A stretch of 64,000 nt of DNA, from contig CAZGTQ010000332.1 of the NCBI GenBank assembly GCA_964528575.1, positions 11,913-75,912 on the forward strand, written 5' to 3'. The number at the start of each line of letters is the position of its first letter. The stretch's first letter is position 1. A program made the translations under genes and the position numbers. Of the stretch, positions 16,405 to 25,407 are shown piece after piece. The DNA comes from CAZGTQ01 sp964528575 (GTDB lineage: Bacteria > Planctomycetota > UBA1135 > GCA-002686595). The notes under the pieces are model-generated. The model was given only the letters and a program-made list of their open reading frames with translations, was not told the origin of the DNA and did no database searches.

Positions 16405-17685
16405 TCAGCTCGCCTCCGGCCGCGCGGAGGCGCGCAACGCCTGCCGGCCGCCGATCCAGACCGCCTCGACGGGCGGGAGCGCGCTCGTCAGCTCCTCGAG
16501 CAGCGCCGCCGCGCTCGGAGCGGCGCTCGCGAAGAGCACCGCGTCGGCGGCTCGGCCGGGCGCGAGGGTCCCGAGGAGGCGCCCCAGGCCCAGCGCGCGC
16601 GCGCCGCCGGCCGTCGCCATCATCCACGCGTCCGCGGGCGCGAGGCCGAGCGCGGCGCGCGCGAGGCGCATCTCGCGCCGCAGGTCGAGGTCCGCGTTGC
16701 TCGCGAGCGAGTCCGTGCCGAGCGCGAGCGCGCAGCCCGCGCGCCGGTAGCGCGCGAGCGGGAACGGCGCGCGAGCGAAGAACGCGTGCGAGCCCGGGCA
16801 GTGCACGACGCTCGCCCCGGCCGCGGCGACGCGCGCTGGATCGCCGCGCTCGGGCTCGTTGCCATGGACCAGCGCGGTGCGCGACCCGAGCAGCTTCGCG
16901 CGCGCGAGCAGCTCGAGCCCGCCCGCGCCCGGGCTCGCTCCCAAGAGGGGTGCGAACGGACCCTCGCCGCGCGCGAGCCAGGCGCGCTCCTCGGGCGTCT
17001 CCGCCCAGTGCACGGCGATCGGGAGGCGGCGGCGCGACGCGAGCTCGCCGAGCGCGCGCAGCAGCGCGGGGCTGCACGTGTGCGGAGCGTGCGGCGAGAG
17101 GCCCTCGAGACGGCGCGCGCGCGGCGGGAGGCGGCGGCGGAGCGCCGCGAGCACGTCGGCGCCGCGCTCGGCGGAGCCGGCGTCGAGCGCTTCGCGGTAG
17201 AGCACGACGCGCAGCGGCCCGCCGCGGAGCGCGCGCTCCCCCGCTCCGGTCGAGTCGACGTCGCCGACGCACGTCGTGCCGGTCGCGAGGCAGCGGCGCG
17301 CTCCGCGACGCGCGTCGCGCTCGAGCTCGCGCCCGGAGCGCTGCGCGCGCGCGGCGAGCACGTCGCGGACCCAATGCAGCATCGGCGCGCCCGCACAGAG
17401 CTGGCCCGCGAGCCCGCTCAGCTCGAGGTGCGCGTGCGCGTTGACGAGGCCGGCGGTGAGCGCGCCGTCGTGGCGCACGGCGCGCGCGCCCGTCGCGCGC
17501 TCGGCTCGCGCGACGGCGGCCGGCGAGCGCAGCACGCGCTCGACGCGGCCGTCGCGCACGATCAAGCCGGCGTCGGGGAGCGCGTGGTGCGCATCGACGA
17601 GCAGCCAGCGCGCGGCCAGGACGCGCGCGCGGGGCACGCGCGGCGCTCGCCGCGGTGCCCCGCTCGCTCGCCCTCGCGCGGGCAT
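16405..17685 (-). CDS. Amidohydrolase (metallo-dependent hydrolase, SsnA/TrzA/guanine deaminase group)
   Basis: The 426-residue enzyme shows the metal ligands of the superfamily: VNAHAHLELSG (H-x-H), IAVHWAETPEERAW, LVHGNEPE and LGTDSLASNADLDLRREM, which carries the catalytic Asp. The small N-terminal beta domain (ARVLAARWLLVDAHHALPDA) and the C-terminal return to it (LAPGRAADAVLF) complete the deaminase/chlorohydrolase fold. The substrate is probably an aromatic or purine-like amine but cannot be named. The N-terminus MPARGRASGAPRR is Arg-rich and probably slightly longer than needed. The gene starts 20 bases from the stop of the first giant lipoprotein on the same strand. Confidence 0.87.
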   Translation of the reverse strand: MPARGRASGAPRRAPRVPRARVLAARWLLVDAHHALPDAGLIVRDGRVERVLRSPAAVARAERATGARAVRHDGALTAGLVNAHAHLELSGLAGQLCAGAPMLHWVRDVLAARAQRSGRELERDARRGARRCLATGTTCVGDVDSTGAGERALRGGPLRVVLYREALDAGSAERGADVLAALRRRLPPRARRLEGLSPHAPHTCSPALLRALGELASRRRLPIAVHWAETPEERAWLARGEGPFAPLLGASPGAGGLELLARAKLLGSRTALVHGNEPERGDPARVAAAGASVVHCPGSHAFFARAPFPLARYRRAGCALALGTDSLASNADLDLRREMRLARAALGLAPADAWMMATAGGARALGLGRLLGTLAPGRAADAVLFASAAPSAAALLEELTSALPPVEAVWIGGRQALRASARPEAS

Positions 17686-17705
17686 GCTCTCGTGGACGGC
17701 GCCGA

Positions 17706-20700
17706 TCAGTCCGGCTGCGCCTGGATGCGGAAGTTGGTGACGCCCTGGATCACGTTCGGCACGAGGCCGGTCGACTGATCGAAGATCACCTGGAACCGGA
17801 TCATGTTGGAGCGGCGGCCGCCCGCTTCCTCCGGGCCGAGGAAGTCCCAGTACGTGTTGAGCTCGGCCGGGTGACGCACCCAGCCGGTCAGCGAGTCGGG
17901 CGCGATCGCCGAATTCTCGCCGCTCAGCGGCAGCTCGCAGAAGTCGAGGATCTCCGCGACGGAGCGCGCGCCCTGGAAGCGCACGACGACGGGCGAGGCG
18001 TTCGCGCCCAGCAGGTCGCTGCCGACCAGCTCCTCGACCGACGTCGGCAGGATGCCGTTCGGGCCGCGGAACGGGATGGGATCGAGCCCGGGGAAGTTCA
18101 GCACGAGGTCCATGTTCCAACCGAGCGTGCCCCCGACCGGCTCGTCCTCGGCGAACTCGACGGCGAAGAAGTTGCCCTGGGGCAGCATCCAGCACGACTG
18201 CGCGCCGGAGAGCGCGGCCATGCCGGTGCTCTTCGCAGTCAGCGTCCCGAGCGACAGGATCTGCGAGGAGGACGGATCGGCCGCGCTGAACGGACTGATC
18301 TTCTGCGCCTCGATCGTCGGCAGCAGCGTCTGGGTGATCGTCTCGAGCCGAACCAGCCCCGCCCCGCCGGGTCCGCCGACGGAGTTGCCGCCGCCCTTGC
18401 CGCCGGGGCCGCCGCCCACGTCGAGGCGACCGGGCGTCGCCGCGATCTGCAGCGTGCGCGACTGGAGCAGGATCGCGCCGCCCGCGCCCCCGCCGCCGGG
18501 CGCGGCCGACCGATCGGTGCTCGGCTGCCCGGTCACCATGAGGCCGAAGGACGAGCCGCCCCCTCCGCCGCCCGCGTCGACGACGCCGTCGACGGTGACG
18601 CTGCGGCCCGCATTGACCTGGATCGCGCCGCCCCCGCCGCCGCCGCCCGCGCCGGAGTGCGAGCGGTACTCGCTGATCAGCGGCGGGTTGCCGGGCGGGT
18701 CGGAGCTGCACGGCGGGATCGCGTTGAAGACGCCGCTCGTCCTCGTCGTGTGGACGCTCGCTCCGCCGCCGCCGCCGCCGGCACCGCCGCGCAGGTTGCC
18801 GGCGTCGGGGTCGAGCTGCATGACGGTCGGCGTGATCCCGACCTCGGCGGACGACCCGCCCGGCGTCGGGCCGGGCAGCGCGGGCGGAGGAACCGGCAGG
18901 AGCGGGGGCGACGTGATGCCGACGCCGCCGTCGGTCGCGTAAGCCCCGCCGCCGCCCGAGGCGCCGATCATGTCGGTCGCGCACAGGAAGACGTTGTTGA
19001 ACTCGACGACGCCCCAATCGGTCGTCGAGCTCGGCAGCACCGGCGGCCAGTGCACGCCGCCCGGTCCCGCGCCGGGACCGCCCGGCAATCCGCCGACGCC
19101 GCCGCCCTCGCCCCCGTCGATCATCGCGCCGGGGTTGACGACGCCGTTGTTCGGCGGAGTGAGCGTGAGGAGGTTGGAACCGGCGTTGTTGGGGCGGTCG
19201 GCGCCCTGGCCGCCGCTGCCGGCGGCGGGGCCACCCGGGCCGCCCGCTCCGCCGTCGAGCAGGTTCGAGGGCTGGCCGACCGTGCCGTCGGTGTCTTGGG
19301 GTGGCAAGCTCCCCGTCGCGTCGACGACGCCCTGGATCAGGACCTCGCCGCGGCCGAAGACGCGCGCCGGACGGCGACCGCGGAAGCGCAGCACGCCGCC
19401 GGTGCGGACCGTGACCGACGAGAACGGGAACTGTCCGTCGGTGATCTGCACCTGCGGGATCTCGCCGGGCACGACGTCGGCCGCGCCGAGGGGGATCACG
19501 TCGAGGTTCTGGAACGTGTTCACGGCGGTCGGGAACGACAGGCACGCGGCCTCCGTGCAAAGGGTGACCTCCTGCCCCGTGGGAACCACGAGGTCGCCGG
19601 CGTAGCCGGGGCCGCCCGAGGCACCCGGGAGCAGCACCCCGACGTCCGACCACACCGCGCCGGTGCGCGCGTCGTCGCGGTTGAGCGCATCGACGAACTG
19701 CTCGCCGCCGGTCGGCAGCACGATCGGCGCGAAGATCAGCACCTCCGGCGTGAACGTGAACTGCCCGGCGTTCTGGACCGGGTTGCCGCCGAGGTCGACG
19801 ACGGTCGCCGGCACGCGCACGACGATCTTGCGCTTGTTCGCTTGAGAGCCGGCGGACGGGAAGCCCGCGGACGGGGTGAACACGACGGTCGTCTTCAACG
19901 CGCTCTGGTCGACCGCGATCGTGTACGACCCGAAGATCGCGAGCTGATCGCTCGCGTCGTTCACGTTCCCGTCCGGATCGACGGCCACCTCGAGGAAGTC
20001 GGACGTCTGCGTGATCGGGTTCACCAGCGTCGCGGGGTTCATCACGTCGTTGAAGACGAACCGGATCGGCGAGTCGCGGAACACGTCGACCGCGCCGGCC
20101 GCCGGCTGCTGGAACGCGATCTCGGTCGGGTTGCCGTTCGGGTCCGTCGCGGTCACGACGTCGACCAGCACGTCGACTTGCGGGGCGCCCGGCACGGGGT
20201 CGTTGACACCCTCCGACGCCGCGACGGTGCACAGCAGGCGCACCGCGTTCGGCTTGCCGTCGGCGCTCTCGATGTACGGCGGCGGGTCGACCGTCACTCC
20301 GGGGATGCGGATCGTGTAGGACTGGCCGAGCTCGAGACCGAAGACGGGGCTGCCCGACGAGTCGAACGTCAGCGCGGGCCGGAAGATCACGCGACCCGGC
20401 GTGCTGGGGTCGATCTCGAACGACCCCGCGGGCGCCTTGCCGGTCGAGACCTCGGTCACCTGGAACGTGCTCTTCGTCACCGAGGAGAGCTTCACGGCCC
20501 GAGAGAACAGGACCGAGATCTCCTGGTTGACGAAGATGTTGAGCGTCCCGCAGCTCACCTGCGTGCCCGAGAGGCCGTTGCTGCAGCCCAGCGAGCACCC
20601 GATCACGGCGAAGTCGCTCGCTCCGCCGTTGGGCGTCTCGAAGTCCGACGACGTTCCTCCGCCGCCGGAACAGGCCGCGACGAGGGACAGGGGAAGGGCG

Positions 20701-20741
20701 AGCAGGACGGCTCGCGCGAGCTTCGTGGTGGTGGAGATCAT
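17706..20741 (-). CDS. Giant Ig-like/Gly-rich lipoprotein, paralog A1
   Basis: The 1011-residue protein has a signal peptide and lipobox (VAAC, Cys24) followed by SGGGG. Residues ~40-330 contain two SbsA/Big_5 Ig-like domains, recognisable by NQEISVLFSRAVKLSSVT and PIRFVFNDVMNPATLVNP. The middle (about 430-800) is rich in blocks such as GGAGGGGGGASVH and GGGGAGGAILLQ alternating with strands, like a parallel beta-helix with glycine loops. The end (SLTGWVRHPAELNTYW ... GVTNFRIQAQPD) is nearly identical in form to its neighbour. It is a tandem duplicate of the next gene upstream. Likely surface-anchored structural or adhesive protein; function is not known. Cys are few and paired early (CSLGC, VSC). 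Confidence 0.88.
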   Translation of the reverse strand: MISTTTKLARAVLLALPLSLVAACSGGGGTSSDFETPNGGASDFAVIGCSLGCSNGLSGTQVSCGTLNIFVNQEISVLFSRAVKLSSVTKSTFQVTEVSTGKAPAGSFEIDPSTPGRVIFRPALTFDSSGSPVFGLELGQSYTIRIPGVTVDPPPYIESADGKPNAVRLLCTVAASEGVNDPVPGAPQVDVLVDVVTATDPNGNPTEIAFQQPAAGAVDVFRDSPIRFVFNDVMNPATLVNPITQTSDFLEVAVDPDGNVNDASDQLAIFGSYTIAVDQSALKTTVVFTPSAGFPSAGSQANKRKIVVRVPATVVDLGGNPVQNAGQFTFTPEVLIFAPIVLPTGGEQFVDALNRDDARTGAVWSDVGVLLPGASGGPGYAGDLVVPTGQEVTLCTEAACLSFPTAVNTFQNLDVIPLGAADVVPGEIPQVQITDGQFPFSSVTVRTGGVLRFRGRRPARVFGRGEVLIQGVVDATGSLPPQDTDGTVGQPSNLLDGGAGGPGGPAAGSGGQGADRPNNAGSNLLTLTPPNNGVVNPGAMIDGGEGGGVGGLPGGPGAGPGGVHWPPVLPSSTTDWGVVEFNNVFLCATDMIGASGGGGAYATDGGVGITSPPLLPVPPPALPGPTPGGSSAEVGITPTVMQLDPDAGNLRGGAGGGGGGASVHTTRTSGVFNAIPPCSSDPPGNPPLISEYRSHSGAGGGGGGGAIQVNAGRSVTVDGVVDAGGGGGGSSFGLMVTGQPSTDRSAAPGGGGAGGAILLQSRTLQIAATPGRLDVGGGPGGKGGGNSVGGPGGAGLVRLETITQTLLPTIEAQKISPFSAADPSSSQILSLGTLTAKSTGMAALSGAQSCWMLPQGNFFAVEFAEDEPVGGTLGWNMDLVLNFPGLDPIPFRGPNGILPTSVEELVGSDLLGANASPVVVRFQGARSVAEILDFCELPLSGENSAIAPDSLTGWVRHPAELNTYWDFLGPEEAGGRRSNMIRFQVIFDQSTGLVPNVIQGVTNFRIQAQPD

Positions 20742-20921
20742 GGACGGATGCGGGGTCGGAGCCGAGCGGGCCGAGCGGTCCGCGGCGGAAGCGTCCGGGG
20801 AGGGACGAGCGGGGCAAGCCCCTCGGCGGCCATGGTGGTCGGCTCGCGGAGGCGCGGTCGTACGTCGGGGCAGCGTGGGGCGAGCCATCATGAGTTCGCG
20901 TCGGAGCGGCGCGCCAGCGCT

Positions 20922-20956
20922 CTCCCTCGCGGCGGGACGCGCCCGCCGCGAGGGAG
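20922..20956 (-). terminator. Perfect 15-bp stem hairpin after paralog A2
   Basis: The arms CTCCCTCGCGGCGGG and its exact complement are separated by a 5-base loop (ACGCG). The hairpin begins 16 bases past the stop of the gene at 20972-24016 and has no U-tract, which is usual in very GC-rich genomes. Confidence 0.65.
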
Positions 20957-20971
20957 CTCCGGCGCGCGCCG

Positions 20972-23900
20972 TCAATCGGGTTGAGCGAGGATGCGCAGGT
21001 TCGTGACGCCTTGAATCACGCCGGGCACGAGCCCCGTGTTCGGATCGAAGACGACTTGGAAGCGGACCATGTTCGGCTTGCGCCGCGTCGCCTCTTCCGG
21101 TCCGAGGGAGTCCCAGTAGTCGTTGAGCTCGGCCGGGTGGCGCACCCAGCCCGTGAGGGACTCGGGCACGACCTCGGCGTCGATGCCGTCGAAGTCGACG
21201 TCGCAGAAGTCCTCGACGTTGCCGAGGGCGCGCACGCCCTGGAACCGCACGACGACGGGCGCCGCGTTGGGGCCGAGCAGGTCGGTGCCGACGAGCTGCT
21301 CGACCGACGACGGCAAGCCGCTCGGCGCGCGGAACGGGATCGGATCGAGGCCGGGGAAGTTCAGGACGACGTCCATGTCCCAGCCGAACACGCCGGCGAG
21401 GGCGTCGTCCTCGACGAATTCGACGACGAAGAAGTTGCCCGGCGGCTTCATCCAGCAGGACTGTCCGCCGGAGAGAGCGTTCGGCCCGGCCGTGGGCACG
21501 TCGAGCTGGCCGACGGACAGGAAGGCGCTCGACGTCGGGTCGAGCGGGTCGAACGGGGTGATCTTCGGCGCCTCGACGGCCGCGCTCGGAGCGGCGAGCG
21601 ACTCGAGGCGCACGAGGCCCGCGCCGCCGTTGCCACCGAGCGAGTTGCCGACGCCGTCGCCGCCGGGGCCGCCGCTCACGTCGATGCGCCCGGTCCCGCC
21701 GCCGATCTGCAGATCGAGCGCCTGGACGAGCACGGCGCCGCCCGAGCCGCCGCCGCCGGGGGCCGCGGACCCGAAGACGCTCGTCTGGCCGGGCACGAGC
21801 AGCCCGAGGCTGCCGCTGCCCGCTCCGCCCGTGCAGTCGATGATGCCGTCGAGCACCGCGATCCGGCCCGCGACCAGTTGCACCGCGCCGCCGCCGCCGC
21901 CGCCGCCGGCCGCGCTGTGCGAGCGGTAAGCGGTGATCAACAGTTGCGGCTGCGGGATCTGCGGCATCCCGCAGTTGAACGCCTGGCCGTTGGTCTGCGT
22001 CGTGTGGATGCTCGCGCCGCCACCGCCGCCGCCGGAGCCGCCGCGCAGGTTGCCCGCCTCGGGGTCGAGCTCCATCACGACCGAGTCGATGCCGACCTCG
22101 GCCGAGGAGCCGCCGGGCGTGTTCGGCGGCAGCGAGGGTGCGGGCACGCCCGGCAGCAGCGCGGGGATCGCCAGCCCCAGGCCTCCGTCGGTCGCGTAGC
22201 CGCCACCGCCGCCCGCGCCGCCGACCTGATCGGTGAAGCACGAGAAGAAGTTGTTCGTCTCGAGGCCGCCGAACATCGACGTCGACGTCGGCAGCGCGGT
22301 CGGCCAGTGCGGGCCGCCCCGGCCGCGGCCCGGACCGCCCGGGACGCCGCCGACGCCCTCGCCGGCGCCTCCGTCGACGACCGCACCGGGGTTCGAGATG
22401 CCGTTCACTCCCGGCGGGAGCGTGAGCAGGTTCGTGCCGGTGTTGTCGGGACGGTCGCCGCCGTCGCCGCCCCTGCCCCCGGCCGGGCCGCCGCCGGCGC
22501 CGGGCTCGCCGCTCGGGAGGTTCGAGCGGTGGCCACCGACGGCGACTTGACCGACCGGCGCGTCGCCCGACGCGTCGAGCACGCCGGCGTAGACCGCTTC
22601 ACCGCGCGCGAGGAGCCGTCCCGGACCGCTCCCCGCGAGCTCGAGCAGGGCACCGGGGGCGACGTTGACGCTCGCGAAGGGGAAGATGCCGTCGGTCACC
22701 TCGATCATCGGGACCTGGCCCGGCACGACCACGTCGGGCCCGAGCGGCAGGACGCCGATGTTCTGGATGACGGTCTGGGCGCCGGGGAAGGACGCGCAGT
22801 CGCCGGTGCACAGCGTGAGCGCTTGCGCGCCCCCGACGACGAGGTCGCCGAGGTAGCCGGCGCCGCCGAAGCCCGGGCCGAGGAACCCGGCGTTCGTCCA
22901 GAGCGCGCCGGTGCGACGCGCGTCGCGGTTCGTCGCGTCGGTGAACTGCTCCCCGCCGGGAGGCAGCATCGCCTGCGGGAAGGAGAGCAGCTCGGGCGTG
23001 AACACGACCTCCCCCGCGTTCTGGAGGGGGTTGCCGCCGAGGTCGGACACGACCGAGGGGATCCGGACGACGATCTTGCGCTTCTCCGGCGCCGAGCCCG
23101 CCGAGGGGTAGCCCGACGTCGGCGTGAAGACGACGGTCGTCTCGAAGTTCGCCTCGTCGAGGTCGAGGTCGTACGTGCCCTCGATCGACAACTGGTCCGA
23201 CGGGTCCTGCACGTTGCCGTCGGCATCGACCCACACCGAGAGGAAGTCCGACTGACCGGTGACCGGGTTCACGAGCGTCGCCGCGTTCATCAGGTCGTCG
23301 AAGAGGAACCGGATCGGCGACATGCGGAAGACGTCGACCGCGCCGTCCGCCGGCTGGTTCAGCGCGAACTGGGTCGGGTTGCCCTGCGCGTCCGTCGCCG
23401 TGACGACGTCGACGAAGACCTCGACCGTCGGCGCGCCGGCGACGGGGTCGTCGACGCCGAGCGACGCGGCGACGGTGCACGCCACGCGCGTCTGGTTCGG
23501 CTTGCCGTCGACGCTGCGCACGTACGGCGGCGGATCGGTCGCCGCGCCGGGGATCCGCACGTTGTAGCTCGAGCCCGCCTTGAGACCGAAGACAGGGTTG
23601 CCCTGCGTGTCGAACGTGAGCGAAGGCCGGAAGATCAGGCGGCTCGGCGTCGTCGGGTCGAGGGTGAACGCGCCCGTCGGCGAGCCTCCGGTCGACACCT
23701 CGACGACCTGGAACGTGTTCTTGTCGACCGTGTCGAGGTCGACCGAGCGCGAGAACAGGACCGCGATCTCCTGGTTGACGAAGACGTCGACCGTGCCGCA
23801 GGAGACCTGCGTCCCGGAGAGACCGTTGCTGCAGCCGAGGGTGCAGGAGACGACGGCGAAGGTGCTCGCTCCGCCGTTGGGCGTCTCGAACTCCTCCGAG

Positions 23901-24016
23901 CTCCCGCCGCCCGAGCAGGCGGCGAGCATCGTCGCACCGGCCCCGAGGAGGAGGGCGAAGCGCGCGGAGGTCGGGCGGGGGCGCCGTTCGACGGGGAGCG
24001 TGCGGGGGGTGTGCAT
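20972..24016 (-). CDS. Giant Ig-like/Gly-rich lipoprotein, paralog A2
   Basis: The 1014-residue protein matches paralog A1 domain for domain. It has a longer basic leader and the lipobox LAAC (Cys34) followed by SGGGS. Shared pieces include EFETPNGGAS, LGCSNGLSGTQVSCGT, the Ig-like NQEIAVLFSRSVDL, KRKIVVRIPSVVSDLGGNPL, the Gly-rich AYRSHSAAGGGGGGGAVQLV, QSCWMKPPGNFFVVEF and the C-terminal VIQGVTNLRILAQPD. One or two cysteine pairs in CTLGC/VSC are conserved. Its promoter region is the unusual 24017-24450 stretch. The two copies are separated by a 230-base gap holding a strong hairpin, so they are probably transcribed as separate units. Confidence 0.88.
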   Translation of the reverse strand: MHTPRTLPVERRPRPTSARFALLLGAGATMLAACSGGGSSEEFETPNGGASTFAVVSCTLGCSNGLSGTQVSCGTVDVFVNQEIAVLFSRSVDLDTVDKNTFQVVEVSTGGSPTGAFTLDPTTPSRLIFRPSLTFDTQGNPVFGLKAGSSYNVRIPGAATDPPPYVRSVDGKPNQTRVACTVAASLGVDDPVAGAPTVEVFVDVVTATDAQGNPTQFALNQPADGAVDVFRMSPIRFLFDDLMNAATLVNPVTGQSDFLSVWVDADGNVQDPSDQLSIEGTYDLDLDEANFETTVVFTPTSGYPSAGSAPEKRKIVVRIPSVVSDLGGNPLQNAGEVVFTPELLSFPQAMLPPGGEQFTDATNRDARRTGALWTNAGFLGPGFGGAGYLGDLVVGGAQALTLCTGDCASFPGAQTVIQNIGVLPLGPDVVVPGQVPMIEVTDGIFPFASVNVAPGALLELAGSGPGRLLARGEAVYAGVLDASGDAPVGQVAVGGHRSNLPSGEPGAGGGPAGGRGGDGGDRPDNTGTNLLTLPPGVNGISNPGAVVDGGAGEGVGGVPGGPGRGRGGPHWPTALPTSTSMFGGLETNNFFSCFTDQVGGAGGGGGYATDGGLGLAIPALLPGVPAPSLPPNTPGGSSAEVGIDSVVMELDPEAGNLRGGSGGGGGGASIHTTQTNGQAFNCGMPQIPQPQLLITAYRSHSAAGGGGGGGAVQLVAGRIAVLDGIIDCTGGAGSGSLGLLVPGQTSVFGSAAPGGGGSGGAVLVQALDLQIGGGTGRIDVSGGPGGDGVGNSLGGNGGAGLVRLESLAAPSAAVEAPKITPFDPLDPTSSAFLSVGQLDVPTAGPNALSGGQSCWMKPPGNFFVVEFVEDDALAGVFGWDMDVVLNFPGLDPIPFRAPSGLPSSVEQLVGTDLLGPNAAPVVVRFQGVRALGNVEDFCDVDFDGIDAEVVPESLTGWVRHPAELNDYWDSLGPEEATRRKPNMVRFQVVFDPNTGLVPGVIQGVTNLRILAQPD

Positions 24017-24058
24017 GGGCAGTCTTCGATGCGACTAGCCGCTCGCCTCCGTGACCCG

Positions 24059-24082
24059 TTCCATCCGCTCGAGCGGATGGAA
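24059..24082. promoter_or_regulatory. 24-base perfect palindrome, operator or 5' UTR hairpin
   Basis: The half-site TTCCATCCGCTC is followed directly by its exact reverse complement, giving 12 bp of perfect dyad symmetry with no spacer. It lies 43-66 bases upstream of the ATG of paralog A2. No gene ends here, so a terminator is unlikely; a dimeric repressor site is the simplest reading. Confidence 0.6.
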
Positions 24083-24290
24083 GGCGGAGGCGGCGGTGTC
24101 GCGTGCGCGGTTCGGTTTGGTGGTTCCGGGGGCTGAGCAGGGCTAACCCCGCCGGCGAGGCGGACTACAGTGCGGGTGCGTCCGCCGATCGGCGGCCGGG
24201 CCCTGGGGCCGTCGAGCAACCCCCGGGTCCGGATCGAGTGCGGATTGTGGCGCGAAGCCCTGCTCGAGTCCCTCGGAACCCATGATCTCG

Positions 24291-24318
24291 CACGTAGACG
24301 TCCACACGTAGACGTCCA
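24291..24318. repeat. Two tandem 14-base repeats
   Basis: The unit CACGTAGACGTCCA occurs twice without a gap. It abuts the pair of 20-base palindromes. ACGTAGACGT-like cores could be binding sites. Confidence 0.7.
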
Positions 24319-24320
24319 CC

Positions 24321-24367
24321 GTGACATCCAAGGATGTCACATCCACCGTGACATCCAAGGATGTCAC
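24321..24367. promoter_or_regulatory. Two 20-base palindromes spaced 27 bases apart
   Basis: GTGACATCCAAGGATGTCAC occurs identically at 24321-24340 and 24348-24367. Each copy is an inverted repeat of GTGACATCC around AA. The 7-base spacer ATCCACC repeats ATCC. The 27-base period puts the dyads about 2.6 helical turns apart. The arrangement looks like paired operator sites upstream of the lipoprotein-tatD genes or paralog A2. Confidence 0.6.
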
Positions 24368-24450
24368 ATCAAAGGTCGTACCACGACACAAGCGCCTGCC
24401 CGATCCCGAAATGCGCCCGCCGACCGAACGCGGGCCTGTATCCCGACCCC

Positions 24451-25407
24451 ATGAACGAGCTTCGAACCTCACGAGTCCGTCCCCGCGCCGACGCCGGCAT
24501 CCACGAGGCGCACGCCCGCCGTGCGAATCCGCACACAGCGCCGCACCCCGACCGTGCGGCCCGGCCGTCGGCGGCGCGCACGGCCGCGCTCGCGGCAGGA
24601 ACGCTCCTCGCGCTCGCCGCGGCGGGCTGCGACGGCGGAGCGGCGTCGGCGGTCGCGGGCACGAGCTCGATCGACCAGCAGATCCGCGACCTCCAGGCAG
24701 CGCTCCGGCCGCCGGAGCCGGGCGAGCACCAGAGCGACGTCGGCGACTGGAACGTCCGGCGCGAAGCGCTGCTCGAGCGCATGAAACAGGGCTCGCCCGA
24801 GCTCGGCCGCGCGGCGCTCGAGAAGCTGCTCGCCGACGTCGACCTCGACTTCCCGATCCAGCGCGGCCTGCTCACCGTCGCCGCGCACGCCGCGACCGAG
24901 GACACGCTCCCCTATCTCGAGCAGTTCTTCACGACGTACGGCGAGCGGATCGACATGCGCGCCGAGGCGTGCAACCTGCTCGCGGAAGTCGCGCCGCAGC
25001 GTGCGATCGACCTGATCGAGCCGGTGCTGCGCCAGCCACGGCCGAGCGCGACCTGGCCGCCGTCCGAGCGGATGCTCGGCTCCTACGTCGTCGCGTGCGA
25101 GCGCGCGGAGCACGACCCGGTCCCGCTGCTCGCGCAGATCGCGACCGACATCTACTACGACGACGACGTCCGCCACCGGGCGACGAAGACGCTCGGCGAC
25201 TACAAGCACCCGCTGGCGCGCGCCGCGCTCGAGACGACGATGATCGAGTCGTCCGGGAATGCGTACCTGCGGCGCCTCGCGGCGCAGTCGCTCCTGCGCA
25301 TCGACCGCGAGCGCTGCTGCGCGGTGATCACCGACGCGATCACGCGCGAGGCGGACTCCGGCTTCGTGCTGTTCCTCGAGGACATGATCGCGAAGAACTG
25401 CCGGTGA
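24451..25407 (+). CDS. HEAT-repeat-like lipoprotein
   Basis: The 318-residue protein has a hydrophobic segment AALAAGTLLALAAAGC ending in a lipobox (Cys60), preceded by an unusually long basic leader of about 44 residues. The start may therefore be misplaced, but no in-frame Met lies closer to the signal. After CDGGAAS the protein is all helical with repeats such as DTLPYLEQFFTTYGER, RAEACNLLAEVAPQRAIDLI and RHRATKTLGDYKHPLARAAL, the look of HEAT/armadillo repeats. A similar set of Ala/Leu-rich helices reaches the C-terminus. The stop overlaps the GTG start of tatD (GTGA). Function unknown; repeats suggest protein binding. Confidence 0.75.
   Translation: MNELRTSRVRPRADAGIHEAHARRANPHTAPHPDRAARPSAARTAALAAGTLLALAAAGCDGGAASAVAGTSSIDQQIRDLQAALRPPEPGEHQSDVGDWNVRREALLERMKQGSPELGRAALEKLLADVDLDFPIQRGLLTVAAHAATEDTLPYLEQFFTTYGERIDMRAEACNLLAEVAPQRAIDLIEPVLRQPRPSATWPPSERMLGSYVVACERAEHDPVPLLAQIATDIYYDDDVRHRATKTLGDYKHPLARAALETTMIESSGNAYLRRLAAQSLLRIDRERCCAVITDAITREADSGFVLFLEDMIAKNCR

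Larger units (their letters stand above)
24017..24450. other. Divergent control region between paralog A2 and the plus-strand lipoprotein
   Basis: No gene is supported in these 434 bases. They hold a 24-base perfect palindrome, two 14-base direct repeats and two 20-base palindromes (listed separately). The stretch 24281-24380 is clearly less GC-rich than its surroundings, as expected for promoters. I could not place -35/-10 boxes with confidence. Confidence 0.6.

Noticed and set aside
24059..24082. 24-base palindrome considered as a terminator
   Set aside because: No gene ends within range on either strand, so an operator or 5' UTR role fits better.
24321..24367. Two-copy 20-base palindrome considered as a mini CRISPR array
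   Set aside because: Only two copies, a 7-base spacer too short for CRISPR, and no cas genes nearby.
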